From Astrothelium macrocarpum (Eukaryota > Ascomycota > Dothideomycetes > Trypetheliales > Trypetheliaceae): a DNA stretch of 64,000 nt. Shown here one piece after another: positions 32,679 to 43,455 of this stretch (within the stretch, counting starts at the first letter, position 1; each line of letters begins with the position of its first letter). The position numbers and the translations under genes are program-made. The stretch spans positions 62,001 to 126,000 of the forward strand of contig JAGEMR010000041.1 in assembly GCA_021030915.1 (NCBI GenBank). The letters run 5' to 3'. The notes under the pieces were generated by a model, which had not been told where the DNA came from, searched no databases, and was given only the letters and a program-made list of their open reading frames with translations.

Positions 32679-32729
32679 AGTCGGCACATGCGGAAATGAG
32701 CCACCCCCCGTAATGAGCCACTCCACCAC
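32679..32729 (+). repeat. Left terminal inverted repeat of the pogo element
   Basis: It begins AGTCGGCACATGCGG and matches the right end over 51 bases with a single C/T difference at position 31. It contains the 10-mer AATGAGCCAC twice (32695 and 32712), a likely transposase recognition repeat. Confidence 0.9.
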
Positions 32730-32773
32730 ATTTCGTCTCATTAATTCGTTCGTAATTATCACAACAACAACAG

Positions 32774-34387
32774 CTAAGATTGGAATTGTGTACACATATG
32801 AGTAAATACAGGCTGCGCAGAAGTGTTCGCAGGTGTTTTTTTTTGTTTTGGAGTTGATTTGGTTGGTTGAGCCGCCTCCTCAGCAGCAGCTTCATGAACA
32901 GCTTGTGCGATCTCCTCAATATTAGCAAACCTCGCATTCGCATCAATTTTGATAGCTTTTTGTTTAGGCTTATGAGTCATTCGTTCTAATTGAGATTGAA
33001 ACTGTTTATTCTCATTCTCCAGTGTTGTGTGTTTAATAATTGCTATTTCTAATGTCTTACCTGTTTTGTGGAACAAACGCCTCATACTTCTGTCTATCTT
33101 AATAGCCTTTCCAACCGTACGAATAGCTCTTTGAAGCTGCTGCTTGTTTTGAGGTGTTTCAACAGCAGGTAAGGAATTGGATTGAGTGCGTTTCCGCTGT
33201 GGAGGAGTGGTATTTTCAGAAAATAAAGTAGATGTATCGAAAACGAATGGTGAGCTGCACGGAATAGACGAATTGAACGGCACCAAACCTGCTGCTTTCC
33301 ATCCAGCCCTAATATTTCGTTCGGTAAAGCCTTTTTGACGTGCGAGGTTATAACAGTGGATGAACCGATCCTTTTTGACAGCAGCAGCATCGTCCAAACG
33401 GGCCAGGGCTTCGATATGGCTGCGGTAACGCGTTTTGACAGGATTAAAGCCACATAAATCTAATGGCTGAAGGATATGAGATGTATGAGGAGGTAGAAAC
33501 ACCAATTCGATCTTGAGTTCAGCTTTACAGACGTAGAGGAAATCTATGCTGATATGGCTGCCATGACCGTCAAGAATTAACAGCCGGAATCCACCATCCT
33601 TAGGACGTGTTTGTGGATCAAATATACGCGTCAATCAGCCAAATCCTATCTCATTTGATGTCCAGCCATTTGGTGAGGTAATGTAATACCAATCAGGTAA
33701 TTCATTTGAGGTGAATCAGCTTGTTTGAAGGTGTTTTCCTTTGAAGATGATGAGTGGATGGATATATTGACCTAATGAGTTCACAGCTTCGATAGCGGTG
33801 ACCCATTCTTTATTCTGTGGTGTTTTTTTATAAGCCTGTTTCTTATTTGAACGAGCAATTATTGTTGAATTCATACAAATATCTAAACCTGTGCCTTATT
33901 CGTCCATATTGTATATGTCCTCCAGTCGAATATTCAGCCGTTTCCGCGTCTTCTCCACCGAAATAAGAAACGCGGTAATTATTTCTTTTGATGCGTATTC
34001 TGTTCTTTTATTATCTAACCTTCGTCCAATTATCGAAACAACGCGTGGATTTCGTTTAATGAAACTGTGAATCCAATTTTTACCAATTGATTGATTATCT
34101 CCGGTGGAACGAATAATTCGAACAGCCATATCACGAACACGAGCGTGGTTAGGAGGAAATCCTCGGTCATCTTCCTCAACAATCCACTCAACAACAAACT
34201 CCTCCTGAAGCGAAGTCAATCGCTATTGATATTCGTGATTTATATATGTATTTGTTTGTCCTTTAATGCGTTTTTTGAGAGTGGATTTGGGCAGGCCGTA
34301 CGCGGTAGCGGTTTGATTTATTGAGGAAAAAACACCTGATTTGTAATCAGCAATAGCAGAAGTAATAATGCCCTCACGGAAAGACAT
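32774..34387 (-). pseudogene. Pogo-family transposase (psq HTH, CENP-B HTH, DDE_1) with four nonsense codons
   Basis: Read from ATG at 34387 to the stop at 32774 in one frame (537 positions). Order: psq-type helix-turn-helix (FREGIITSAIADYKSG, TAYGLPKSTLKKRI), CENP-B/Tc5 DNA-binding domain (RVRDMAVRIIRSTG, GKNWIHSFIKRNP), then the DDE catalytic domain: first Asp in IYNMDE, second in LLILDGHGSH, third in LQPLDLCGFN, 36 residues apart for the last pair. In-frame stops: TAG at 34223-34225, TAA at 33896-33898, TGA at 33716-33718 and TGA at 33635-33637. The two TGA sit where the family has Trp. No indels are seen, so loss is by point mutation. An upstream frame to 34465 reaches into the terminal repeat and is not coding. 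Confidence 0.9.
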
Positions 34388-34448
34388 ATTGAACTGTTGT
34401 GGTGGGTGGTGGAGCGAATTCTGGGAAATGAGATGGAACAATTTGGAG

Positions 34449-34499
34449 GTGGTGGAGTGGCTCATTACAGGGGGTGGCTCATTTCCGCATGTGCCGACT
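34449..34499 (-). repeat. Right terminal inverted repeat of the pogo element
   Basis: Reverse complement of the left repeat over 51 bases with one mismatch, ending at TA 34500-34501. It carries the same two internal AATGAGCCAC repeats. Confidence 0.9.
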
Positions 34500-34603
34500 T
34501 ACCTAAAGCAGCTACCGCATACTGCGTCTACGAAATTATTCTGCCAGACATTTTTTGATACTGGCCTCCGAATTGCCTGGAACTCTCTACGACTTGAAAC
34601 ATT

Positions 34604-36256
34604 ATGGCGACTGTTCTACCACCTCCTAGCAAGCGGCAAAAGCTCGCAGCCGAAACGAGAGCGAAAGCAGAGGCAGAAGAGCGTGACAATATCCCAACTA
34701 ATCTGGGGCGAGTTCGCGTGCGATTTCACGATCATGCTTCCGGTGAAGCAACAGGTCCTGCCGTCTACATTGAGCTTAGAGACGCTACTGTCAAAAATCT
34801 GGAGATTCTTGCGAATAATATAGATGGCCATGATGGTGCCTCGGATCGAATACCTTATAATTTTTTCTACCAACCTCCAGGCATAGGTGCTGCGTCGGGT
34901 AAGGCAATGATGCTTTCACTTTGACGTTCATTTTGATTCAATTCTAATATTTCTGATAGCTAATATGTCTCCGAAGATGTGCCTCAGATACTTATCAAAG
35001 ACGGACTCTACCAGTCTATGCTACAGTCTGATCGGCGTGCCCTCGAAACTTCTACCGAACCAGAGATCACGATCAAACGAGCACCTCAAGCTGTCTTTCG
35101 AGTAAAAGCCGTCACAAGATGTTCAGGGACTATACAAGGCCACGGTTCTACCATTCTTTGCATGCAGTTTTCTCCTGAGACCTCTTCGAGACTATTGACA
35201 GGCAGCGGAGATGCAACAGCACGAATCTGGGATTGTGACACTGCGACACCGGTGACAGCTCTGAAAGGTCATACTGACTGGATATTTGCTGTTAGCTGGT
35301 CTGTGGACAATGAAATCATCGCCACCGGCAGTAAGGACAAGACCGTGCGATTGTGGGACACACAGGGAAAAGCCTTGGGCGGTCCTTTAACAGGGCATAC
35401 AAAAGCAGTCAGGAATTTATCATGGGAACCCTATCATGCTCAACAGCCAGGCAGACCTCGTCTAGCTTCCTGCTCCCAGGATGCGACGATCCGGATCTGG
35501 GATGTAGTAGGGCGCCGCATCGACTTGGTATTGAGCGGGCACTCAGCATCAGTGACATGCGTCAAATGGGGTGGTCTGGGACAAATATACACGGCATCTC
35601 AGGACAAGACGATCAAAGTGTGGGATGCAGACAAGGGGACTCTGATAAACACGCTTAAATCACACGCACATTGGGTCAATCATCTGACATTGTCAACCGA
35701 CTTTGCTATTCGTATCGCCTACCGGGACCCCAAATTCGGAGCGCCGAAAGAGGAAACCGAGAAAAGGGCTGCCGCAAAGCGCAACTTCGAAAAAGCGGCT
35801 AGGATTGGGGATAAGCTCGTAGAACGTCTTGCTTCAGCAAGCGACGACTGCACGATGTTCTTGTGGGAACCACTGACAACAACGAAGCCTCTTGGCAGGA
35901 TGATTGGGCATCAGAAAGTGGTGAATCATGTCACCTTTTCCCCTGATGGTCTTTATATTGCGTCAGCCGGGTTTGACAATCATGTCAAGTTATGGAGCGC
36001 CGCAGATGGCAGATTCGTGAGGACACTGAGAGGTCATGTCGGTGCAGTCTATCAATGTTGTTTCTCCGCAGATAGCAGATTACTCGCTTCAAGCAGCAAA
36101 GACACCACAGTAAAGGTGTGGGGTGTCGAGAGTGGAAAACTAGCGGAAGACCTCCCTGGTCATCAAGCCGAAGTCTTTGCACTTGATTGGAGTGCCGACG
36201 GTCTTAAAGTCGGAAGTGGCGGTGCTGATAAAGTGGTGAAATTATGGTCACATTAA
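34604..36256 (+). CDS. rsa4: Ribosome assembly factor Rsa4 / Notchless (NLE1)
   Basis: Exons 34604-34898 and 34977-36256 join as a split Asp codon across a 78-nt GTAAGG...CGAAG intron; 524 residues. An acceptor at 34959 is excluded because it would give the wrong frame. The N-terminal NLE domain (VRVRFHDHASGEATGPAVY, IPYNFFYQPPG) is the ubiquitin-like part that binds the MIDAS domain of the Rea1 AAA ATPase. Eight WD40 blades follow (GDATARIWDCD, SKDKTVRLWD, SQDATIRIWD, SQDKTIKVWD, SDDCTMFLWE, GFDNHVKLWS, SKDTTVKVWG, GADKVVKLWS). Rsa4 acts in the nucleolus and nucleoplasm on the pre-60S particle. Only 104 bp separate its start from the transposon end. Confidence 0.95.
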
Positions 36257-37913
36257 TTATGAGGCATGACCAATTGGTATGCCAGCACTCCTTCCTGGCT
36301 TGTCTTCCTCATCTTTTCTCCCAAACATCGATCATATGAAGTCTGTAAACACACTTCGGAACAAGTCTCGCCACAAGCTCTTGACATTTTGACTCGTATC
36401 TGCATCAGATTGGAGGAATCTTGAAGAGTTTTTTGTTCGCAAAAATTACTGATTCATTGGAATGACAGTGCTGATCGACAGGAGACTGGAACTTGAGTCT
36501 TGGAACATGCGGGACGTCGATAGTCTCTGAGACTCTGCAGTAAAACATTGTCTTGAGGACAGCCTAGCGATAGGCTCTTCGATCCCCCGGCGATGTAGAC
36601 TGAAAACAAATAAGGCGTGTAGACATTGCGAACAGTATTCTGAATTGCCCTCTTCACAATACATGCACGTCATGCCATGCTACTCTTTGTACCCAATGTT
36701 CGGATACTCAGCACCTTCACACTGCAATTCGGATGCGGGATGATTTTGCAAGGATTCGCAGGGTCACGACTTCGACGGTATCTGGGTTCGAAGGTAACCT
36801 AAGCATTGTCTACAGCGCTTAAACAGAACGAGCGCGCTCTTTGCTAAGGCAGGCTTTCAATTCTCTTGGACAAGAGCTGCTAGACATTAAAGAATTCATA
36901 GATAGTGCCCTACAGCTCCCTAATTGTAAGACAGCCTATCAATGCGTCTCAAGTTTTGATACGACAGGCGGATTACCCGGACGCCTCTAAGAACGAACGA
37001 CAGGCGGATTATCCGGACGCCTCTAAGAACGGTGACAGGGGAGGGCCGACCGAGATGCACCAGCTGCAAGCCACGATGCCTGGCCTGAGGCTGTGCCACG
37101 ACACCAATGGTGCCAATGGAAACATGACGTTAGGTTGGCATAGATAAAAGGAATGCCATACCACGCTGAAATTTGGCCATTGCACTTCGCAATTTTGCAA
37201 CATGAAGCATTTACGGTTCGAAAGTTCATTTTAATAACCAGACACACTTTGAACTATGTTCAACACTCCATTTATCCAATGCTTGTTTGATGCGAAATAA
37301 GAAGGGCTTGGCAAAGAACTATCGCCGCGGCGAGTCGCAATTTATTCCCTGTCCGTGCCTGTAGACATTCTTTAATAAGGTAAGCTATATTTGCCACACT
37401 GTTCTTCATTTCACTGCTAATGTGTCTAAAAGGTATTGCAATTTACGAATTTATCCGTTCAAGGCTCAAATCCGCTATTCGATAAGCCTCTAGGTCTTCC
37501 AATCAGGTAAATGTCTTCTCGACATAGTGGTTGTTGTTGATATGATCTAAAGTCTGTACTCTATCAAGGAGATTTCCCAGAACATTGCTGCGCCTGTCAA
37601 CCAGCCACCGAAACTCCCCCCCCCCCTTCCCCAACAGAAAAACGTTAGAGACCTTTTCCAAGTACTCAGTCTAGAAAAATCCAAGATCGCGGTTGTTCCG
37701 GCGCTACAGCTTGGGCTGCGCCTCATCTACAGCGCAATTATCACAGATTAGGCAGGCACATAGCCTTGTAAGCAGTTCAGTGTTGACCACATTCTTCTAT
37801 CCAAGCTTGAATGAAGCTTGAACGGAGCTGGGACCCATCCCGTGAGCTACGAGCAGTGAATACGTTTGTTTGCACTGAATGGCTTCTTGATATACACGGG
37901 AACTCGTCACAGC
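36257..37913. other. Intergenic region with a short tandem duplication
   Basis: No gene recognised in 1.66 kb. It holds two tandem 36-bp units (36961-37032) and a run of 11 C at about 37616-37626. An 80-codon ORF over the duplication is not convincing. Confidence 0.5.
36961..37032 (+). repeat. Tandem duplication, two 36-bp units
   Basis: The unit starts acgacaggcggatta; copy 2 (36997-37032) differs from copy 1 at two positions. The length is a multiple of three, and one frame reads RQADYPDASKNE twice, but no gene around it is supported. Confidence 0.85.
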
Positions 37914-39358
37914 ATGGCAGAGTTGCTTGGTGCAATTGCCAGCGGCGTCACACTAGCTGCTCTCTTCAAAACTTGTATCGAAGCCTTTGACCTCATTCAG
38001 ACAGGTCAACAGCAAGAAGTGGATTTCAAGAAATTAAAATTGCGGCTCAATATTGAGAAATGTAGGCTGTACACCTGGGGCGAGTCTATGGGTCTCACCG
38101 ATATCACCGAAACAGATCAAGACCGCCCAATAGACAAATTCCGCTTCCCAGAGCTTGTCCGAGAACTACTTGAAGTCATATTTCAGCTATTCAATGACAC
38201 TCAAAATATCAGAGAAAAATACGGATGCAGGCGAGCAACCTCAGAAGATGTTCTTCCGGAAGCAGACCAAATCGGACCTTTCAGCACCTTAGCCGCCTCG
38301 TTCTCGAACTTCACAATTCGACCTTCAAAAGCTGCGCGAACTTCGAAGGTCATGCAGAAAATTGTCTGGGTCATATATGATCGCAAGAAATTTAGCGCGC
38401 TCGTGTTGGAAATCAAGGATCTCGTAGATAGTCTCCAGGGTATCACAAGTCCTTCTGTACCTATGGCCAAACAAGCAGGTGCCGTGAAGCAGAGAATAGC
38501 GAGCATAGGAGATGCGGAAACACTCTCGCTAATCGCAGATGTTTGCTTGGAAGATCATCCTGATATTGCCGATGCTGCGTCTACAAAGGCCGATACTATA
38601 TCCTTTGCGTCGACTCATCAACGAGGCGTGGCTCTCTGGGCCGAAAGCGTACAGGAATCCAACGAACACGCTGAAGAGTGGATGACGCCTGATCTTGAGT
38701 CCTTGACCGTGACCGAGCTGAAACATAAGCTTTTAGAAATGATGCAAGAGCTTAGAAACCACAAGGCGTCTTCCAATATTCCAGACACTTCTACAATACC
38801 CCCAACCTTACAACCTCGTTCATTATTGGCGCAACGGATTCCAGATAATATGCAACTGGAGTTTGATACGTTTATGAACAAATATCAGCGAATGCAGCAG
38901 ATATCTAGAGTCGAAGACACGCATATGGAAGACGCCGTATCCCAGAATACCACGGATCTCTTTCCTCAGGAGATACAGGAAGAGTCAGCGAATGCTCTTG
39001 GCCAATCGCGTCACCAGGGTCATTCATATTCTATGGACCTCTTGGCAGAGGCGAAGGTGATGCAAACGGCGCCGATGCAGGACCGATGGACGCGGATCCG
39101 GGAGGAAGCTGCAGAGAGGCAGCGCAGGCGGAGTGAGGAGGCTGGATCAGGTCCGTGGCGGGATGCGAGAGTCGGGGATGGAGAAGACAGTGAGCAAGAG
39201 AGTGAGTACTCTACCTTGCTAAAACGGACGAACAGGAAAGGGGTTGGCTGATGAAACTTCTTTTAGCAATTGAATCACGCGTGGCAAGGATCAAAGCCCG
39301 GGTAGCGGAGCTGACAAGGAACACGGACTCACACGGCAAAATCTGGACAGATCATTGA
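37914..39358 (+). CDS. HeLo-domain protein (HET-S/LOP-B type N-terminal domain)
   Basis: Exons 37914-39201 and 39267-39358 join in phase 1 across a 65-nt GTGAGT...TTTTAG intron; 459 residues. The frame is open from 37866, but MAELLGAIASGVTLAALFKTC at 37914 is the natural HeLo start. Residues 1-210 match the HeLo helical bundle (FDLIQTGQQQEVDFKKLKLRLN, RLYTWGESMGL, KIVWVIYDRKKFSALVLEIKDLVDSL). In HET-S and related proteins this domain inserts into membranes and kills the cell. The remaining half is acidic, helical and disordered (TVTELKHKLLEMMQEL), with no visible NACHT domain or HET-s-type amyloid motif. Role in allorecognition is inferred from the domain. Confidence 0.85.
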
Positions 39359-41188
39359 GATCACGTCTTCATTAGCAACAGACCCATCCCAGGTTAGCCG
39401 GCACTATCTACTAGAGCCAGTAAGTTACGAGTTCAATCTTGTTGTCGGTACTAACGACCTCAGGCTATCCGTGACTACTTTGTGGTCTTTGGATAGCATG
39501 TGTGACCGGACATTTTGACCCAAGCGCTTCTATGGTCACAAGCAATCGTTAACGTTTCTCTTCCGACAAAAAGGTTTTTTCCTTGTTCCAATTTTCGCTT
39601 TTTATACCACGCCAGAAACGCCTCTGGGGCTGTTGATGACTGTAGGGACGGTGACTCTTTTAGATCCGGAGTCTCCATCGCATTTACTTTATCTAGTAAG
39701 ATATCTTTAGATATGAAGCATGACTGCATAATTTTCGGCAAACAATTCAGGCTGGCAAGCTTGCCACAGTTGCATATATACAATCACATAACTGAGAGGT
39801 AATTCGCTTACGACGTCATAGGCTGCGGCCGCTCATTCTCGATAGTGTTAATCCTGTGAAGGCATTATCGGGGACATGCGAGAGCAGGAGAGGAAGGTGT
39901 AGCTCTGGATCGAATGGTATATACACGGGGTCAGACTTAAAGGTTCCAAAAATTCTCGAAGAAATGACTCTCATACTGCATTATATGAGAAAATGCACAG
40001 ATAAGCAAGGTATCTTCCTATGTGGCTTAGGAGGTGAAGATCAAATCCTCAACCGTTGACGCGATGCTATCATTATGGGTTACAGATAATCCCAGCGGTA
40101 CTGTCTGTGGCCGTCGCGGCAAATGCGTTTTCTTGATATCGTTTTCCGCCAAATGCAGGCCAGAGGCTGTCATTATTTTCGTGTTGCTACCCAAGGCCAA
40201 GCAACCTGGCTCTGCGCGGACACCCAGGGAGGCTAAAGCGAATTCTTTCTAGAGCAATCGTGTAGAGCAAAAAAGCCTTGATCTCATCAGAATCTAACGA
40301 GGATAGCGATCCGACGTCCGCGACAAGCTCCTCCAAGGCTTGAGATCGGGCTGCGCCTGGATAATTTAGACTCTGGGTCATAATGGAAACACAGCACCTT
40401 TAGAAAACATGCCCCTGGCGACAGATATGACGTGAGCGAGGCGATAGAGTGGCACTCATGCAGACCCGCTCTGCGAATCTTGCAGCAGTCTGCCAACACG
40501 ATCAACATCCCGGGAGAGAACAGTCTCCTTAGTGTCTGAGAACAGCAAGACCAGTGACCGACCACAAATTACGAGTTATTATCCACAGGTAGAGTTCTAG
40601 AAACCATACGGTGTACGAAAGAAGCTGCGTTGAACTCGCGCAAGACGACTCCGATCACGCTGAACAGTAGCGGCAGTACGTTATCGATATGTTGTAGGTT
40701 CCGATTTCTTGCAAAAGTGATTAAAGCCGAAGCTGACAGGATGCAGATGTTGGAAAAGAGTTGAAGGTCGCCGGACTTGCTAAGGTTCCACTATCCTTTC
40801 GCCCTGGATTATTCTTTACAACGATCAGGATAAGAGTGCTCTCATCGGACTTTCCAAGGCCTGTTTGAAACATCTTTCTCAAGATTTTGCTGCAATTGAG
40901 CTGCAAATTGCAATATTCGCTCGCCCAGGTTGGCAATGATGCTAGTGGAAACGTTCGTATGGGGGAGGAGGATGTTGTCTGAACCCAAAAGAACACAAGC
41001 GTGCTCAGTTAAACAACGTGAGATTCTGATGGCGATTTTCCCGAGGATCAGATGACATCGAAATTTTGATCTCTGAACGTCGAATATTGTCTACTTTTAT
41101 TTTGTCGCCTACGAAATCTGGACATCATCTTCAAATAAAAATGTAAGATCATTCATGGTTACTGTATTTCAAGTTGACAGAATAACAT
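39359..41188. other. Intergenic region, no gene recognised
   Basis: About 1.8 kb with only short ORFs. Minus-strand frames at 40187-40381 (SLNYPGAARSQALEELV) and 40287-40565 are mildly protein-like and overlap in different frames. They could be remnants of an older gene but match nothing I know. Confidence 0.4.
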
Positions 41189-43383
41189 TCATATCAAGGA
41201 AAACGTTTGCAATTGGGCTCCTCGTGGTAATAATCTCGGATCCGAATCCATTATCTCTCCTGTCTCCTTGTGTTCGAAGTGCTCGTAGATCTCTGGTACA
41301 GCCGGCCCCGGCTTATGGTCAATCCTTCTCCATGCTTCCAGTGGTGGAAGCCTTGGGTCTTCATAAGTGTACTCTTTGGTCTCAGAATTAAAGAATCGAA
41401 GACTCTTTCTACCACCAGCGCGAGCAAGGAGATGTCCGCCAAACCCGCAATTTATTGTCACGTTCCAAGGTTTCGGTAAAGGCCCTAACAAAGCATTGGC
41501 GTCATTAAGGCCATAGACGAAGCATTCTCCAATGACTTTGAAATGTCCATCTGACTGTCTTCGCAATAATATTGGACTATCACAACCAAGCAATACAACG
41601 ATTATATCGTCTAATTTGTCAGTCACTGTCTGGTAAAAGTCAGGTCTAATTAACCTTGCTGCGCATCGCACGGAGCTAAGCCTACGTAGCCTTCTCTTGT
41701 TCGAACATACGTTCTCCCTGTGCAAAATTCTATCGCACGGGCATGGAAAGTCTGAATCTCATTATCACTATTAGAAGGTGTTGTCCCACTCTCCAGTCCT
41801 AGGAGGCCAGTCTGTAAACACGAGGTTAACCATTCACCCAATGTATATCTAACTTTGGGAAAACGATTTCGGAATCTGTTCATACGAAGGGCGATTGCAT
41901 GAGCAACGCTCAAACTCTCGCCGTTTGGATATATACCTCGAGTCACATCCTCCGGCTGCCATGACCTAATCACATTAAGAGGATCGACAGTTGTCTTGTT
42001 TAGAGGTACAGAAACTTTATCCAAGGTAGCGCAGGTCAGCCCAACAACTTCAAGAACGTCTGGTAACGTATGAATGAAATGAGTACGTGAACATCCAGCG
42101 GCGAATTGAAGCGGATTGATGATCTTGACGGGAATGTCCGACTGCAAATCAAAAACCCAAGATGGAAGGCGAAGTGTGCGCCTAGCTTGATAACAGCTTT
42201 TTAATAGGTCGAGACGTTCGAAACGCGACAGATATGTCAAAAAAGTGTCCCTGTATACATCTTCGACTCGTTTGGCATAGGATGGCACCATGTCGGCTGC
42301 AAATGGAGCCGGAATAAGGCCGAGCAAGCCGTATACTTTGTCACGAGGACCGCTGCAAGCGCGATCGCGGCCCAGTTCGAGCACGGCGCGAAAAGGTAGG
42401 GTCGAATGATAGTAGGTCATCTTGGTGGTGTATTCCAACTGTAGCCTTATATCTCTGCATGGTAGCCATTCCAGGACCTCCAAACTTCTGAGGGCTCGTC
42501 GTAAGACTGATAACAAGATGGTATGCCGTCCGCACTGAACGACTGCCCGCCCATTCGCGAGATGCGACTCTTGCATAATCCACAGTCGAGTAAACCATTG
42601 TCTTTTGAGGAATTGAGTAATATCAGCCCATGTTTGTTCGTCCCACCTATCGGGTATCCCTCTATTGACAACCACGCCTGGAGAACGGATCCGAAAGTTT
42701 GGCACAAGTATTTCCCATTGCTCGCCCCAGCATTGCAAAGAATCCAGAACCCGCTTGCTTCCGCTCTCTTCTTGACCAAGAAAGGCGATTACGCGATATG
42801 CTAGTCTGAATATCGACCCTATGCGCCGGACTTGACAGTTTTTCTCGAGACTATCTAGTTGATTGATTCAAATGGCATCAACCCGGAGCCGCCGAGGCTT
42901 TGCTTCATACCGAAGGTATCTCAAAGCCAATGTCAAGTTCGTTGTGAGCGGCATTTTTGCTGGATTGGATATTCGGTCTGAGTCGAGTGGCCATGTACCA
43001 GAGTAGTGCAACTCTTCGATAGATACCATTTCCGTTTCCGCTGTCGAGCCCCATGTGTACGATAGAGCCTCATATCTCGGCCAAGGATTCGAAGTAGCAA
43101 ATTTGCTGCTTCTAAATTCGGGAGCAACGTAGCTTGCCTCGTCAAATGATGGATCTGGATGCGCCCATTGCCAACTCTGGGCATTGATTGGTTTGAACAA
43201 GTATCGTCCCTCGACGGTCTGTTTGGCAACCCAACCTGACGGTAGTGTATTATTCAGTTTATCCAAGGATAGTATTGACCCTTGTTGTATGTCATACTCA
43301 TTTAAAGGCGCTTGAAAAATCAGAAGCCGGATCTCATCGTCAAAACCACCAGGCAACAAGTCGATAAGTCGGACATAATGCAT
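41189..43383 (-). pseudogene. HET-domain gene with one premature stop codon
   Basis: Exons 41655-43383 and 41189-41610 join in phase 1 across a 44-nt GTTAAT...AATTAG intron. Apart from one TGA the 717-codon frame is open. The start at 43383 (MHYVRLIDLLPGG) fits the family; the frame is open to 43455. HET blocks: YEALSYTWGS, LRVDAI-stop-INQ, NCQVRRIGSIFRLAYRVIAFLGQEE, RQWFTRLWIMQESHLANGRAVV. The stop at 42868-42870 replaces the Cys expected in the DAICINQ signature, about codon 172. The C-terminus with VIGECFVYGL is intact. No intron with acceptable sites removes the stop without deleting the motif. This is a loss-of-function allele or a base error. Confidence 0.85.
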
Positions 43384-43455
43384 AGGATCTGGTAATTGGG
43401 AATGGCAATATACCTGCATGATTGCAAGTTTGGATTCATGACTGACATCCCTCAT

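Larger units (their letters stand above)
32679..34499 (-). mobile_element. pogo/Fot-type DNA transposon (Tc1/mariner superfamily), inactivated
   Basis: An 1821-bp element is bounded by 51-bp terminal inverted repeats with one mismatch and flanked by TA on both sides (32677-32678 and 34500-34501), the target duplication of this superfamily. It encodes one transposase on the minus strand, interrupted by four stop codons but without frameshifts. It lies in the divergent promoter of msh4 and rsa4, about 207 bp from one start codon and 104 bp from the other. The nearly identical ends point to a fairly recent insertion. Confidence 0.92.

Noticed and set aside
32665..32946. 93-codon minus-strand ORF at the transposon left end
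   Set aside because: It is an out-of-frame shadow of the transposase C-terminus that runs into the terminal repeat.
34223..34465. Transposase start at the upstream ATG (34465)
   Set aside because: That ATG lies inside the terminal inverted repeat. The psq domain begins properly at the ATG at 34387.
34899..34959. Shorter intron in rsa4 ending at GATAG (34959)
   Set aside because: It gives the wrong frame after the junction. The acceptor at 34976 keeps the NLE-WD40 protein in frame.
36781..36830. tRNA B-box-like gggttcgaa
   Set aside because: No matching A box or acceptor stem is found nearby, so no tRNA is called.
42720..42800. Suspected frameshift in the HET pseudogene
   Set aside because: Re-reading the bases showed the frame is continuous through EESGSKRVLDSLQCW; only the TGA at 42868-42870 breaks the gene.
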